In this document: positions 8,914-18,644 of the stretch, piece by piece
Layout: each line of letters opens with the position of its first letter
Numbering within the stretch: position 1 is the first letter of the stretch
Origin: an uncultured Gelidibacter sp.
GTDB taxonomy: Bacteria > Bacteroidota > Bacteroidia > Flavobacteriales > Flavobacteriaceae
Reading direction: 5' to 3'
NCBI RefSeq assembly: GCF_947500795.1
Contig: NZ_CANMTE010000003.1
Location: forward strand, 186,001 to 250,000
DNA length: 64,000 nt
Notes under the pieces: generated by a model
What the model was told of the DNA's origin: nothing
Database searches by the model: none
Seen by the model: only the letters and a program-made list of their open reading frames with translations
Made by a program: the position numbers and the translations under genes

Positions 8914-10794
8914 ATGAAAACCTCAAACTCATTACTATATCTAATCCTTCTCATTATGACGAGCTGTGCACAACCTAAAGCAGAAGAACCCATAGTATAC
9001 AGCTATGTGGAAGAACCACATTCTTACGCAAAGCCGAATAATGCGTTTATAAAACACCTTAAATTAGATATTACGGTCGATTTTGAAACTGAAGTTATTA
9101 GTGGAAAAGCCACTTATGACATTAAAAATAATAACAGCACACAAATCATTTTAGACTCAAAACATCTGGATATTGAGGCCGTTAGCGCTGATGGTAAAGA
9201 AACTGAATTTTCATTGGGAGCAAAGGATAAACAACTAGGCCAACCCTTAACCATCACCATTGACAAAAACACCAAACAAATAGAAATCCTATATAAAACC
9301 ACCAAAAACACAGAAGCGTTGCAGTGGTTAAAAGCACAGCAAACAGCTGATAAAACCAATCCATTCCTTTTTACACAAGGGCAGGCCATCTTAACAAGAA
9401 CGTGGATTCCTATTCAAGATAGTCCACAAATACGGCTAACCTATGAAGCGAATGTTCAAGTTCCTAAAGGCTTAATGGCGGTAATGAGTGCTAAGAATCC
9501 GAAAGAAAAAACTGAAAACGGACTGTATCATTTTAAAATGCAACAACCTATTCCTGCCTATCTAATTGCATTGGCTGTAGGTAATTTTGACTATAAAGCC
9601 ATTAGCGATCGAACCGGTGTGTATGCTGAGAAATCGATGCTAAATAAAGTTCATGATGAGTTTTCAGATATGGAGAAAATGGTTACTGCAGCCGAACAAC
9701 TTTATGGCGACTATGCATGGGAACAATTTGATGTCATTGTACTACCACCAAGCTTCCCATTTGGCGGTATGGAAAATCCACGATTAACTTTTGCAACCCC
9801 AACCGTTATTGCAGGAGATAAAAGTTTAACATCTTTAGTTGCTCATGAATTGGCGCATTCCTGGTCTGGAAACCTGGTTACCAACGCGACATGGAATGAC
9901 TTTTGGCTGAACGAAGGGTTTACGGTTTACTTTGAAATGCGCATCATGGAGGCTGTCTACGGTAAAGAACGTGCAGATATGCTCGCTTTAATTAGTCGCC
10001 AAGATTTAGATGATGAATTGGAAAATTTAAAAGACACACCGAATGCCACCAAATTGAAATTGGATTTGAAAGGGAAAAATCCGGATGATGGCATGAATAG
10101 TATTGCCTATGATAAAGGTTATCTTTTATTAAGAACATTGGAAGAAACTGTAGGCCGTGAGAAATTTGATGCATTTTTAAAACAATACTTTAAGGCGCAT
10201 GCTTTTTCAACCATGACTACGGATAAATTTGTGACGTATCTTAATACAAACTTATTGGAAAAGAATAGCGTGACTTTCAATACTGATGAATGGATCAACC
10301 AACCTGGTATTCCAAAAAACCAAGCTATCATCACTTCTGATAAATTTAAAAAGGTTGAACAAGTGCTTCAAGAATTTATCACTACTGACAAAATTAATAA
10401 AGACCTTACCAAGGATTGGACACCTCAAGAATGGGTACATTTTATTAGAAATTTCCCAACAACCATGACTACGGATCAAATGAAAGACTTGGACACGGCC
10501 TTTAACTTTACAAACACTACCAATTCCTATATTCAAATGGTGTGGTACGAGCAAGCGCTCAACCACGACTATCACGGGAATAATGTAGATGCTAAAATGG
10601 AGAATTTCTTGACTTCTGTGGGCCGTCGTTGGTATGTTGAAAGTCTTTTTAAAGCGTTCAAGAGAAATGACAGAATGGAAGACGCCTTAAAGATTTATGA
10701 AAAATCACGTCCTAATTACCATTCAGTTACGGCACATACAATAGACGCTTTGTTAGGTTACGAACCAGAAACTGAAGCAGCACTAGGCAACTAG
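8914..10794 (+). CDS. M1-family metalloaminopeptidase (leukotriene-A4-hydrolase-like lipoprotein)
   Basis: A zinc aminopeptidase of 626 residues. The N-terminus has a lipoprotein signal (LIMTSCAQ, Cys at about 18), so the enzyme is attached to a membrane outside the cytoplasm. The substrate-binding GGMEN motif is at about 285, the zinc site HELAH at 311-315, and the third ligand E334 18 residues further on. The C-terminal helical domain resembles the leukotriene A4 hydrolase branch. A role in trimming peptides for uptake is inferred. Its stop is only 6 bases from the stop of the convergent dipeptidase gene, with no terminator between them. Confidence 0.95.
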   Translation: MKTSNSLLYLILLIMTSCAQPKAEEPIVYSYVEEPHSYAKPNNAFIKHLKLDITVDFETEVISGKATYDIKNNNSTQIILDSKHLDIEAVSADGKETEFSLGAKDKQLGQPLTITIDKNTKQIEILYKTTKNTEALQWLKAQQTADKTNPFLFTQGQAILTRTWIPIQDSPQIRLTYEANVQVPKGLMAVMSAKNPKEKTENGLYHFKMQQPIPAYLIALAVGNFDYKAISDRTGVYAEKSMLNKVHDEFSDMEKMVTAAEQLYGDYAWEQFDVIVLPPSFPFGGMENPRLTFATPTVIAGDKSLTSLVAHELAHSWSGNLVTNATWNDFWLNEGFTVYFEMRIMEAVYGKERADMLALISRQDLDDELENLKDTPNATKLKLDLKGKNPDDGMNSIAYDKGYLLLRTLEETVGREKFDAFLKQYFKAHAFSTMTTDKFVTYLNTNLLEKNSVTFNTDEWINQPGIPKNQAIITSDKFKKVEQVLQEFITTDKINKDLTKDWTPQEWVHFIRNFPTTMTTDQMKDLDTAFNFTNTTNSYIQMVWYEQALNHDYHGNNVDAKMENFLTSVGRRWYVESLFKAFKRNDRMEDALKIYEKSRPNYHSVTAHTIDALLGYEPETEAALGN

Positions 10795-10800
10795 CAGCTG

Positions 10801-11484
10801 TTATTCAACTGGGAAATCAAAATAAGTATCAGGAAAAGGCTCCCATCTTAAGGTGAAATGCCACCATTCTTTAGGATAGTTTCTAAAGTTATTGGCTTGC
10901 ATAACCTTTTGTAGGATCTCTCGATTGTTTTGTTGGGCTTCAGTTAGGTTGGCATAGGACAACCATGATTCTTCACCGAAAAAGTCGTAGGCGCCGCCCA
11001 TGTCCAAAGGTTCACCAGTATTGCCATCAGTAATGGTCAAGTCTATGGTACTGCCCCTACTATGCCCTGACTTTGAAGCGATATAGCCTTCGCTGAATAA
11101 AAATTGCTTTTCAACTTCAGGATAAAATTCACGTTTATTAATAGTGTCACCCAAATCTTTGGCCCAAGCGACAAAATTGTTGACGGCACGTTGTGGCCTG
11201 TAGCCATCATAAACTTTTAAACATAGGTTTTGGTACCGAAGTGCTTCCTGTACCTTTTGCAATGCAACCGCTGCATCTTTTGTTAAGATCAAGGTGTTGG
11301 TATGATAACCGTCAATTGGTTTCCCTACAAAATTATGATCCGTTAAATAACGCAACTCCACATCCAAATCAGGAATGTAATCTTTAACATATACAAATCC
11401 TTCTGGAAGTGGGTTTACTGGCGATTTGGCAAATGCAAATCCCAAAATAATCAGCACTAAAAGCAATCCTTTGTTTTTCATCAT
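10801..11484 (-). CDS. D-Ala-D-Ala dipeptidase, VanX/DdpX type (peptidase M15D)
   Basis: A 227-residue zinc dipeptidase with a signal peptide (residues 1-20), so it acts in the periplasm. The M15 zinc motif SGHSRGSTID lies near residues 137-146 and the catalytic EWWHF near 205. It probably recycles D-Ala-D-Ala or similar dipeptides. No vanH/vanA partner is present, so vancomycin resistance is not implied. Two in-frame ATGs open the gene; I use the first. It is divergent from the AlkB-like gene with only 30 bases between starts. Confidence 0.9.
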   Translation of the reverse strand: MMKNKGLLLVLIILGFAFAKSPVNPLPEGFVYVKDYIPDLDVELRYLTDHNFVGKPIDGYHTNTLILTKDAAVALQKVQEALRYQNLCLKVYDGYRPQRAVNNFVAWAKDLGDTINKREFYPEVEKQFLFSEGYIASKSGHSRGSTIDLTITDGNTGEPLDMGGAYDFFGEESWLSYANLTEAQQNNREILQKVMQANNFRNYPKEWWHFTLRWEPFPDTYFDFPVE

Positions 11485-11514
11485 AGTTGTGCTAATTTAG
11501 ATAAAAATTAAATT

Positions 11515-12111
11515 ATGGACTTATTTTCTGCTGAAAAAACACATCTGTTTCTCCCCAATGCAGAAGTGCTCTATATTCCAGATTTTTTCGACAAAGTACA
11601 AGCGGATCATTACTTTCATCTGTTAAGAAATACAATTGATTGGCAGCAAGATGATATTAAAATTTTTGGAAAGACACATCCCCAACCCCGATTAACCGCG
11701 CTATATGGTACAAATGATAAGCCTTATAGTTATAGTAACATCACTATGACACCCAAAATATTCACTAAGGAACTCGATCAAATTAAAACAAAACTTGAAG
11801 ATTACTGTAGCCATCAATTTACCACAGTACTTCTTAATTTATATAGAAATGGTTCTGATAGCAATGGCTGGCATTCGGATAATGAAAAAGAATTGGGAAG
11901 GAATCCCGTGATTGCTTCACTGAGCTTCGGTGCGACGAGGGTCTTTCACTTTAAACATCGCACCAATAAAGAAGAAAAATACAAATTGCATTTAAATCAC
12001 GGTAGTTTATTGGTCATGAAAGGCGAAATGCAACACTTTTGGCTACATCAAATTCCGAAGACAAAAAAGGATGTTTCTGAGCGTATCAACCTCACTTTTA
12101 GATTATTATAG
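11515..12111 (+). CDS. AlkB-like 2-oxoglutarate/Fe(II) dioxygenase
   Basis: A 198-residue member of the ALKBH2/3-like group, expected to remove alkyl groups from DNA or RNA bases oxidatively. Iron ligands H120 and D122 (WHSDNE) are present, with the distal His probably in MQHFWLHQ near 178. The oxoglutarate-binding region RINLTFR is at the C-terminus. Short divergent spacing from the dipeptidase gene and a strong terminator make it a single-gene unit. Confidence 0.93.
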   Translation: MDLFSAEKTHLFLPNAEVLYIPDFFDKVQADHYFHLLRNTIDWQQDDIKIFGKTHPQPRLTALYGTNDKPYSYSNITMTPKIFTKELDQIKTKLEDYCSHQFTTVLLNLYRNGSDSNGWHSDNEKELGRNPVIASLSFGATRVFHFKHRTNKEEKYKLHLNHGSLLVMKGEMQHFWLHQIPKTKKDVSERINLTFRLL

Positions 12112-12118
12112 AATAGAA

Positions 12119-12146
12119 AAAACCGAGGTCCCTCAACCTCGGTTTT
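12119..12146 (+). terminator. hairpin terminator after the AlkB-like gene
   Basis: An 11-bp perfect stem (aaaaccgaggt / acctcggtttt, 12119-12129 with 12136-12146) and 6-base loop. Confidence 0.9.
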
Positions 12147-12479
12147 CCTAATTTGCTTTTTTTATAATGTGTAGATTTAGGGTCGCTAAGTCAACAACAT
12201 GTGCAAATATTAATTAATTAATCCATTGTACAAAAACGTTAATTCCAGTACACTTCAAAGATAGAATTATTCTTGAATACTTCTGCTCAAATACATAATT
12301 AATCGATGAAATACATATAATTTTAACATTTAAAGATAAAAAGATACATTTAACCGACAAAATACACTATTCTATTCGAAAAAATCATCACTCGATTTTA
12401 TCATATTTTCTATAATTGAACGTTCAATTATAAAAAATCGAATACCGTGATGTATCTTCGTTTCATTAAAAATTGATTT
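12147..12479. other. AT-rich intergenic region
   Basis: No gene is seen. The only distinct element is the 22-bp palindrome listed separately. A possible degenerate -7 box (TATCTTCG, 12453-12460) lies 19 bases before the hydrolase ATG. Confidence 0.5.
12411..12432. promoter_or_regulatory. 22-bp perfect palindrome, candidate operator
   Basis: TATAATTGAA immediately followed by CGTTCAATTATA is an uninterrupted palindrome centred on ACGT. It ends 20 bases before a possible -7 box and 47 bases before the ATG at 12480. The absence of a loop argues for a dimeric-protein site over an RNA hairpin; TetR- or MarR-type operators look like this. No regulator gene is adjacent. Confidence 0.5.
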
Positions 12480-13400
12480 ATGAAAAATTTAGTTCTTCTT
12501 TTTTGTTTCATGTCGGTACTGACTTATGGTCAAGAAACTAACTATACTGAAACTGATCTTATCATTACAAAATGGATTGACGGAAGTTTAATGGTTCCAA
12601 ATGCTGGGTCAGATGTTCTCGCGATTATTATTGGTGGGTCTGGCCCAACAGATAGAGATGGCAATCAGAATTTCGCGAAAACGAATAACCTTAAAAAGCT
12701 CGCTAAAGAACTTGCACATAATGGTATCGCAACCTTTCGTTATGACAAGCGTATCGTAAAACAGATTAAAATGCGATCTGTAGACCCGAACATCAAATTT
12801 GATGATTTCGTTTCTGATGCTATTGCAGTGGTCAATTATTTCAAAACAAAACAGCAATTTAAACACCTCTATATTATTGGACATAGTCAAGGCAGTTTAA
12901 TTGGCATGCTTGCCGCTCAAAAAGATGTTGATGGGTTTATTTCATTAGCGGGCGCCGGACAATCTATTGATGCTGTTATTATAGACCAGGTTGAGAAAAC
13001 AGCGCCAATGTTTACTGAAGATTCGAAACGCGCATTTGAAGTCATGAAATCCGGCAAAACAACCACAGACTACCCTCTTGCGCTTGCCTCAATATTTGAC
13101 AGTAGCGTTCAGGAATTTATGATGAGTTGGATGAAGTACGATCCTGCAGCTGTCATCAAAACGTTAGAAATTCCTGTTTTGCTCATTAACGGAACAAAAG
13201 ATTTACAAGTGAGCACATCGGAAGCTGAATTGCTCCATAAAGCTTCTGCACAGTCTGAATTGAAACTCATTGACAATATGAATCATGTATTATTCATTAT
13301 TCAGGGAGACGATCAAGAAAACGCAAAGTCGTATAATGATCCTAATGGCAAAGTTTCGGACACCTTAATAAACTCGATAGTTAAATTTATAAAAAAATAA
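12480..13400 (+). CDS. exported alpha/beta hydrolase
   Basis: A 306-residue serine hydrolase with a short signal peptide (residues 1-17, ending LTYGQ). The nucleophile elbow is GHSQGS with S136. The oxyanion region GGSGPTDRDGN is near 52-62, a likely acid lies in LLINGTKDLQVS, and the final His in NMNHVLF near the C-terminus. This pattern is common in Bacteroidota esterase/peptidase-like proteins such as the dienelactone hydrolase type. The substrate is unknown. A strong terminator follows. Confidence 0.9.
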   Translation: MKNLVLLFCFMSVLTYGQETNYTETDLIITKWIDGSLMVPNAGSDVLAIIIGGSGPTDRDGNQNFAKTNNLKKLAKELAHNGIATFRYDKRIVKQIKMRSVDPNIKFDDFVSDAIAVVNYFKTKQQFKHLYIIGHSQGSLIGMLAAQKDVDGFISLAGAGQSIDAVIIDQVEKTAPMFTEDSKRAFEVMKSGKTTTDYPLALASIFDSSVQEFMMSWMKYDPAAVIKTLEIPVLLINGTKDLQVSTSEAELLHKASAQSELKLIDNMNHVLFIIQGDDQENAKSYNDPNGKVSDTLINSIVKFIKK

Positions 13401-13422
13401 AACCTACAACCTGTAAAAATGC

Positions 13423-13450
13423 AAAAAGCACCTCTTTCGAGGTGCTTTTT
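13423..13450 (+). terminator. hairpin terminator after the hydrolase gene
   Basis: A 12-bp perfect stem (13423-13434 with 13439-13450) with a 4-base loop and T run. Confidence 0.9.
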
Positions 13451-13618
13451 TACTAACTAACCAACCAAAATGTAATATTAACTTCTCTAAAGGTTAACTA
13501 CTCCTTTTTTGTAATGCAGAGCATAATTATTTACATCTTATGCTTTTCAAATTCCGTGCCATAATTAAATTTGTCATCAGAATAATTATCCTTATTTTGC
13601 GACTCAAATTCACAATAA

Positions 13619-15328
13619 ATGAGTCCATATTATAAATTCCTACTAGTATTTAGTTTTTTAATTTCATCAGCAGCTACAATCAACGCTCAAACCTTGGTTG
13701 TAGATAAAGCAAATGAGAGCTATTCAGAAAGCTTTGATGTTCCTGTTTCTATTGATTCTACAACATTTGATAGATTTCAAATCAAACTTTCAACAACGGA
13801 TCCATCCTTGGTGATTAACCAGGTTGTTCTCAACAAAAAATTCTCGAAAGGAACTTTAAAATTTTCCTCATCAGGATCCATCTATACCATTGATTATGCA
13901 GGTGAAGGTCCAATTGCCATAGCGAAAAAGGAAAAGTTGTTCGATTTAAAATTAAATACCACGAACCGTTTTTCAGAAACGAACCTCATCGCTATAAATG
14001 AGAGTAAATTTTACAACAATGCGGATGTAGTTGCGGTAAGCAATAAGGTAAAATCATCAACAGTCAATCAATTTGTACTTTTTAAAAATGATGCCATTGT
14101 ATTTGGCCTTTTGATGTTGGCGCTTGGTTTTGTGTTTTATACCGAATCAAAAAAGGAAGGCTTTTGGCCAAAATTCTACAAATACATCCCAGGTCTTTTA
14201 ATGTGTTACATGATTCCTGCGGTATTCAATTCGTTAGGATTAATCTCTGCAGACGTATCTCAAACCTACTATATTGCAAGTCGTTATCTATTACCAGCCT
14301 CTTTGGTGCTACTTACCATCAGTATCGATTTAAAAGCGGTGTTCAATTTAGGTTGGAAAGCGTTGGTAATGTTTTTCACCGGAACTATCGGAATTATTAT
14401 TGGCGGACCGATTGCTATCCTGATCATCTCTACCTTCTCTCCAGAAACTGTTGGAGGTGCAGGATTTGACGCTGTTTGGCGTGGATTGGCAACATTGGCA
14501 GGTAGCTGGATTGGCGGTGGCGCTAACCAAGCAGCCATGTTAGAGATTTACGGCTTTAACCAAGAACTCTATGGAGGAATGGTTTTAGTTGATATTGTAG
14601 TAGCCAACATTTGGATGGCTGTACTTTTATTAGGTATTGGAAAACGTGAAAAAATAGATAATTGGTTGAAGGCGGATAATACAGCCATCAACGAATTACA
14701 AAAAAAGGTACAGAGCTTCAGTGAAAAAATCACCCGGATCCCTTCATTGACGGACATCCTCATTATTTTGATGTTCGCCTTTGTTGCTGTGGGAATCGCC
14801 CATTTTGGTGCTGATATCATTTCCACCTATTTATCTGAAAATTTTGAAGCCGTAAGCAACCCGAGAAGCGCCCTATCATCTTTTGGCAGCCAATTCTTCT
14901 GGTTGATTTCAATTGCGACTATTATTGGAATTTTATTGTCATTTACACCGGCAAAAAATTATGAAGGTGCAGGCGCCAGTAAAATTGGAAGTGTATTTAT
15001 CTATATCCTAGTTGCCACCATTGGTATGAAAATGGATTTAGGTAAAATCTTCGAAAATCCAGGTCTTATTTTAATTGGATTGGTTTGGATGACCATTCAC
15101 GCTGTACTTTTAATTGTCATTGCCAAACTTATTAAAGCACCCTACTTTTTCTTGGCCGTTGGAAGTCAAGCAAACGTTGGTGGTGCAGCTTCCGCTCCTG
15201 TGGTGGCAGCGGCGTTCCATCCATCATTGGCAACCGTTGGCGCACTGTTAGCAGTGTTTGGTTATGTGGTAGGAACTTATGGTGCACTTTTATGTGCAGA
15301 GCTCATGAGAATAGTTGCTGTAGGTTAG
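13619..15328 (+). CDS. DUF819 membrane protein with an added exported N-terminal domain
   Basis: A 569-residue protein. Residues about 160-565 are a multi-pass membrane region with the DUF819 (YjcL-like) pattern, including GSWIGGGANQAAM near 300 and GSQANVGGAASAPVVA near 520, which suggest a transporter. Unlike plain DUF819 proteins of about 400 residues, it begins with a signal peptide (to about 24) and a beta-rich domain at about 25-145 resembling a cohesin- or Ig-like sandwich (SYSESFDVPVSID ... FDRFQIKLS). The substrate is unknown. The DUF4369 lipoprotein gene follows 52 bases downstream. Confidence 0.85.
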   Translation: MSPYYKFLLVFSFLISSAATINAQTLVVDKANESYSESFDVPVSIDSTTFDRFQIKLSTTDPSLVINQVVLNKKFSKGTLKFSSSGSIYTIDYAGEGPIAIAKKEKLFDLKLNTTNRFSETNLIAINESKFYNNADVVAVSNKVKSSTVNQFVLFKNDAIVFGLLMLALGFVFYTESKKEGFWPKFYKYIPGLLMCYMIPAVFNSLGLISADVSQTYYIASRYLLPASLVLLTISIDLKAVFNLGWKALVMFFTGTIGIIIGGPIAILIISTFSPETVGGAGFDAVWRGLATLAGSWIGGGANQAAMLEIYGFNQELYGGMVLVDIVVANIWMAVLLLGIGKREKIDNWLKADNTAINELQKKVQSFSEKITRIPSLTDILIILMFAFVAVGIAHFGADIISTYLSENFEAVSNPRSALSSFGSQFFWLISIATIIGILLSFTPAKNYEGAGASKIGSVFIYILVATIGMKMDLGKIFENPGLILIGLVWMTIHAVLLIVIAKLIKAPYFFLAVGSQANVGGAASAPVVAAAFHPSLATVGALLAVFGYVVGTYGALLCAELMRIVAVG

Positions 15329-15380
15329 TTTTTAATCGAATTTTATTTGATATTTGCCCACCAAAATTTAAAAAATTTCA

Positions 15381-16073
15381 ATGAAAAGATTAGCGTTTAT
15401 AATCAGTTTACTAATTGTTTCGTCTTGTGCTAAAGACAATTCAAATTTCACTCTTAAAGGGTCTATCAAAGATTTAAAAAAAGGTACCGTTTATCTTCAG
15501 AGGATTGATGACACATTACTTGTTTCCATTGATTCTTTACAAATAAATGGCGAATCGCAATTTGAACTTCATACTAATTTAGAGGAGCCTGAAGTGCTTT
15601 ATTTAAAATTGGATAAAAATGGTGAAGAATCTGGCATTATTCCTTTTTTCGCTGATCAAGGAGTTACAGAAATCAACACTACTTTAAAAAACTTCTATAT
15701 GGATGCCAAAATTAAGGGCTCCAAACAACAAGAACGTTTAGAGGAATACAATAAGATGATGGATAGGTTTAAGGAAAAAAACCTCGATCTTATTAAAAAC
15801 AATCTAGAAGCACGAAAAAGTCAGGATTCTTCGTTAATAAACTCAAGCTTTAAGGAATACAACAACTTGATTCTTAGAAAGTATTTGTACACCATTAACT
15901 TTGCGATGAATAATAAGGACAGTGAAATTGCACCTTATTTAGCTGTGTCTGAAATTTCAGATGCCAACGTAAAATATTTAGATACGATCAACAATGCCTT
16001 AACTCCAGAAGTAAAGTCGTCTAAATACGGCAAAATTTTGCAAGAGTTAATTTCAGAAAGGAAAAAACAATAA
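15381..16073 (+). CDS. DUF4369-type lipoprotein
   Basis: A 230-residue lipoprotein (lipobox VSSCAK, Cys at about 17). Residues about 22-115 match the DUF4369 beta-rich domain (FTLKGSIKDLKKGTVYLQ), which in Bacteroidota usually precedes a thioredoxin-like domain. Here the thioredoxin part is absent and a charged helical segment follows. Role unknown; it probably faces the periplasm. Confidence 0.8.
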   Translation: MKRLAFIISLLIVSSCAKDNSNFTLKGSIKDLKKGTVYLQRIDDTLLVSIDSLQINGESQFELHTNLEEPEVLYLKLDKNGEESGIIPFFADQGVTEINTTLKNFYMDAKIKGSKQQERLEEYNKMMDRFKEKNLDLIKNNLEARKSQDSSLINSSFKEYNNLILRKYLYTINFAMNNKDSEIAPYLAVSEISDANVKYLDTINNALTPEVKSSKYGKILQELISERKKQ

Positions 16074-16179
16074 GCATTTCATGTTGCGTTTAGCTTCGTA
16101 TTGACACATCAGAATATCAAGCTTAAAATTGAAATACTTAATGAGGATATCCGTTATTGTGTAAACACATATTAAAATA

Positions 16180-18516
16180 ATGAATATTACCAAGGTTAAA
16201 GTTATCAAATGGGCTAAGAGAATAAGCTATGGTTTAGGCGTTCTCTTAGCCCTTTTTATTTGTTTTTATGCCAGTATTTATTTTGGATTATGGGGAAAAA
16301 TTCCAGATTCCAAACAATTAGCGCAGCTTAAACAAAGTCAGGCCACACAAGTTATGGATGCCAATGATGATTTGATTGGTAAAATTTATGTTTACGATAG
16401 GCAATCCATCAAATACGAAGATTTTCCACAACATTTAATTGATGCCCTTGTGGCAACGGAAGACGTCCGCTTTTACGAACATAGCGGTATCGATAGTAAA
16501 AGTTTACTTCGTGTGTTTTTTAAAAGCATCCTCATGTCAGATGATTCTTCTGGCGGCGGAAGTACCATCACTTTACAATTGGCAAAAAATCTCTTTGGAA
16601 GAAAGGATTATGGTGCCTTTGGAATTGTAATCAATAAAATTAAAGAAAGTATTGTTGCACGGCGCATTGAAGATCTTTATTCCAAAGAGGAAATTCTCAC
16701 TCTATACCTTAACACCGTCCCTTTCCCGGACAACACATATGGAATTGAAAGTGCATCCGAAAAGTTTTTCAACGTGCGCACTAAAGATTTGAATCTTGTT
16801 CAGTCTGCCGCTCTAGTCGGATCATTGAAGGCGAATACGAGCTATAATCCGCGTCGTTATCCTGAAAAATCAGGCGCACGGAAAAATGTGGTCATCCATC
16901 AAATGGAAAAGTATGGCTACCTGTCCGAAGCGGAAGCCGCCAAAGCTAAAAAGGATAGTATTCTTATAGATTATCAAAACTATGCTCCCAACGAAGGTTT
17001 AGCCCCATATTTTAGAGCGGAAATCAAAAAACAACTGGATAGCCTTCTCAAGGAGAAAAAGTATCGCAAACCTGATGGTGAGATGTACAACATTTATCAC
17101 GACGGTCTGAAAATCCATACAACTTTAGACAATACGATGCAGCGTTACGCAGAAGCCGCCATGAAAGAACACATGGCCGATTTGCAACGACAATTTGAAA
17201 AAGCATACGGACAAAACGCCCCATGGTTGAAAGGTAAATCGGCTTATGAAGCCGCAAAAAAGCGATTGAAGCCCTATAAAAAACTGAAAGTCCAAGGCCT
17301 AAGTGATAAAGCAATTGAAGATTCTTTAAAACAAAAGCACCAAATAGATCTTTTCTCTTGGGATGAAACTACAGTAGCGTCGATGTCTACGCTAGACAGT
17401 TTGGAATATTACTCTAAGTTCCTAAACGCTGGGCTCGTCTCTTTAGACCCTTCTAATGGCGCAATAAAAGCATATGTTGGTGGTATTGACTATGGTTTCT
17501 TTCAATTTGACCATATTGTACAGAGTAAACGCCAGGTTGGTTCTACTTTCAAACCTTTTGTATACACGGCAGCTATAGAAAACGGCATGGATCCTTGTAC
17601 TTATGTCCCTCTTAAAGCCATTACGTATACGGATGTTAACAATTGGCGACCAACAAACGCTGGCAATTTGGATGATGAAGACCTTAATTATTCGTTGCAA
17701 AAAGCGCTAAGCAATTCGGTAAATACCATCGCTGTAAAAGTACTTTATGAAACAGGTCTTGGCAATGTCATCGCTCAGGCAAAGAAAATGGGTATTAGTA
17801 GTAATATTGAAGCTGTACCATCAATCGCCTTAGGCTCCTCAAATCTTACCGTGCTAGAATTAGCCAAGGCATATACGACCTATGTTAACGGAAGCAAACC
17901 TTCTACCCCAATATTCATTACGAAAATTGAAGATAAGGACGGAAATATTATCGCCTCTTATGAAGATTTGTATCCTGAGAAAACGCAAGGCGACATGGCT
18001 TTCAGCAATGAAACACGCCAGGTGATGTTAGAGTTTATGAAAGCTACGGTTAATGAAGGTACTGCTACACGCTTGCGTTCTACTTATCAATTACCAAATG
18101 CAATTGCAGGAAAAACAGGAACCACACAGGACAATAAAGATGGTTGGTTTGTGGGCATAATGCCCAAATTAGTAACGGTGACCTGGGTTGGTAATGATAA
18201 TCAGCAAATTGGTTTTAGATCTACCGGATTAGGACAAGGAGCGAGTTCTGCGCTGCCAATTTTCGCAAAATACCTTCAAAAGTTAAATGCCGATTCTAGA
18301 TACAACAGTATTACTAAGGCTTCCTTTGAAAACCCTACGGAAGCTGTTTTAAATTCCCTGAATTGTGATCCTACAAAAACAGATGGGTTCTTTAAGCGAC
18401 TCTTTGGTGGAAATAAGGATGAACGTCAGTTTAAAAAACAAGAAAAGAAAGAAAAGAGAGAAAAGAAACGCGGCGGAATTTTCGGTTGGTTAAAGAAGAA
18501 AGATAAAAACGATTAA
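16180..18516 (+). CDS. penicillin-binding protein 1A (bifunctional peptidoglycan synthase)
   Basis: A 778-residue class A PBP that polymerises and cross-links peptidoglycan at the inner membrane. One transmembrane helix lies near residues 12-33. The GT51 glycosyltransferase domain shows ATEDVRFYEHSGID (about 91-104) and GGSTITLQLAKNLF. The transpeptidase domain has the nucleophile S455 (STFKPF), SNSVN near 512 and KTGTT from K645. A lysine-rich tail follows residue 735. Length and motifs are those of an intact enzyme. Confidence 0.97.
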   Translation: MNITKVKVIKWAKRISYGLGVLLALFICFYASIYFGLWGKIPDSKQLAQLKQSQATQVMDANDDLIGKIYVYDRQSIKYEDFPQHLIDALVATEDVRFYEHSGIDSKSLLRVFFKSILMSDDSSGGGSTITLQLAKNLFGRKDYGAFGIVINKIKESIVARRIEDLYSKEEILTLYLNTVPFPDNTYGIESASEKFFNVRTKDLNLVQSAALVGSLKANTSYNPRRYPEKSGARKNVVIHQMEKYGYLSEAEAAKAKKDSILIDYQNYAPNEGLAPYFRAEIKKQLDSLLKEKKYRKPDGEMYNIYHDGLKIHTTLDNTMQRYAEAAMKEHMADLQRQFEKAYGQNAPWLKGKSAYEAAKKRLKPYKKLKVQGLSDKAIEDSLKQKHQIDLFSWDETTVASMSTLDSLEYYSKFLNAGLVSLDPSNGAIKAYVGGIDYGFFQFDHIVQSKRQVGSTFKPFVYTAAIENGMDPCTYVPLKAITYTDVNNWRPTNAGNLDDEDLNYSLQKALSNSVNTIAVKVLYETGLGNVIAQAKKMGISSNIEAVPSIALGSSNLTVLELAKAYTTYVNGSKPSTPIFITKIEDKDGNIIASYEDLYPEKTQGDMAFSNETRQVMLEFMKATVNEGTATRLRSTYQLPNAIAGKTGTTQDNKDGWFVGIMPKLVTVTWVGNDNQQIGFRSTGLGQGASSALPIFAKYLQKLNADSRYNSITKASFENPTEAVLNSLNCDPTKTDGFFKRLFGGNKDERQFKKQEKKEKREKKRGGIFGWLKKKDKND

Positions 18517-18549
18517 GACTGGCATTATACCAGTTAATATAATCAAAGG

Positions 18550-18573
18550 TAAACGCCTACACGCGAGCGTTTA
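18550..18573 (+). terminator. weak hairpin after the PBP1A gene
   Basis: A 7-bp stem (taaacgc / gcgttta) with a 10-base loop; only a short T stretch follows. Confidence 0.4.
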
Positions 18574-18644
18574 TTCATTCACTTTAGGGCGATACTTCAA
18601 AACAAAAAAACAACAGGAATATAAGTCCAAAACTTATTGGGTAT

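Noticed and set aside
10801-11484. VanX-like gene as a sign of vancomycin resistance
   Set aside because: No vanH or vanA ligase and no regulator are adjacent; a signal peptide and the isolated location fit a housekeeping periplasmic dipeptidase.
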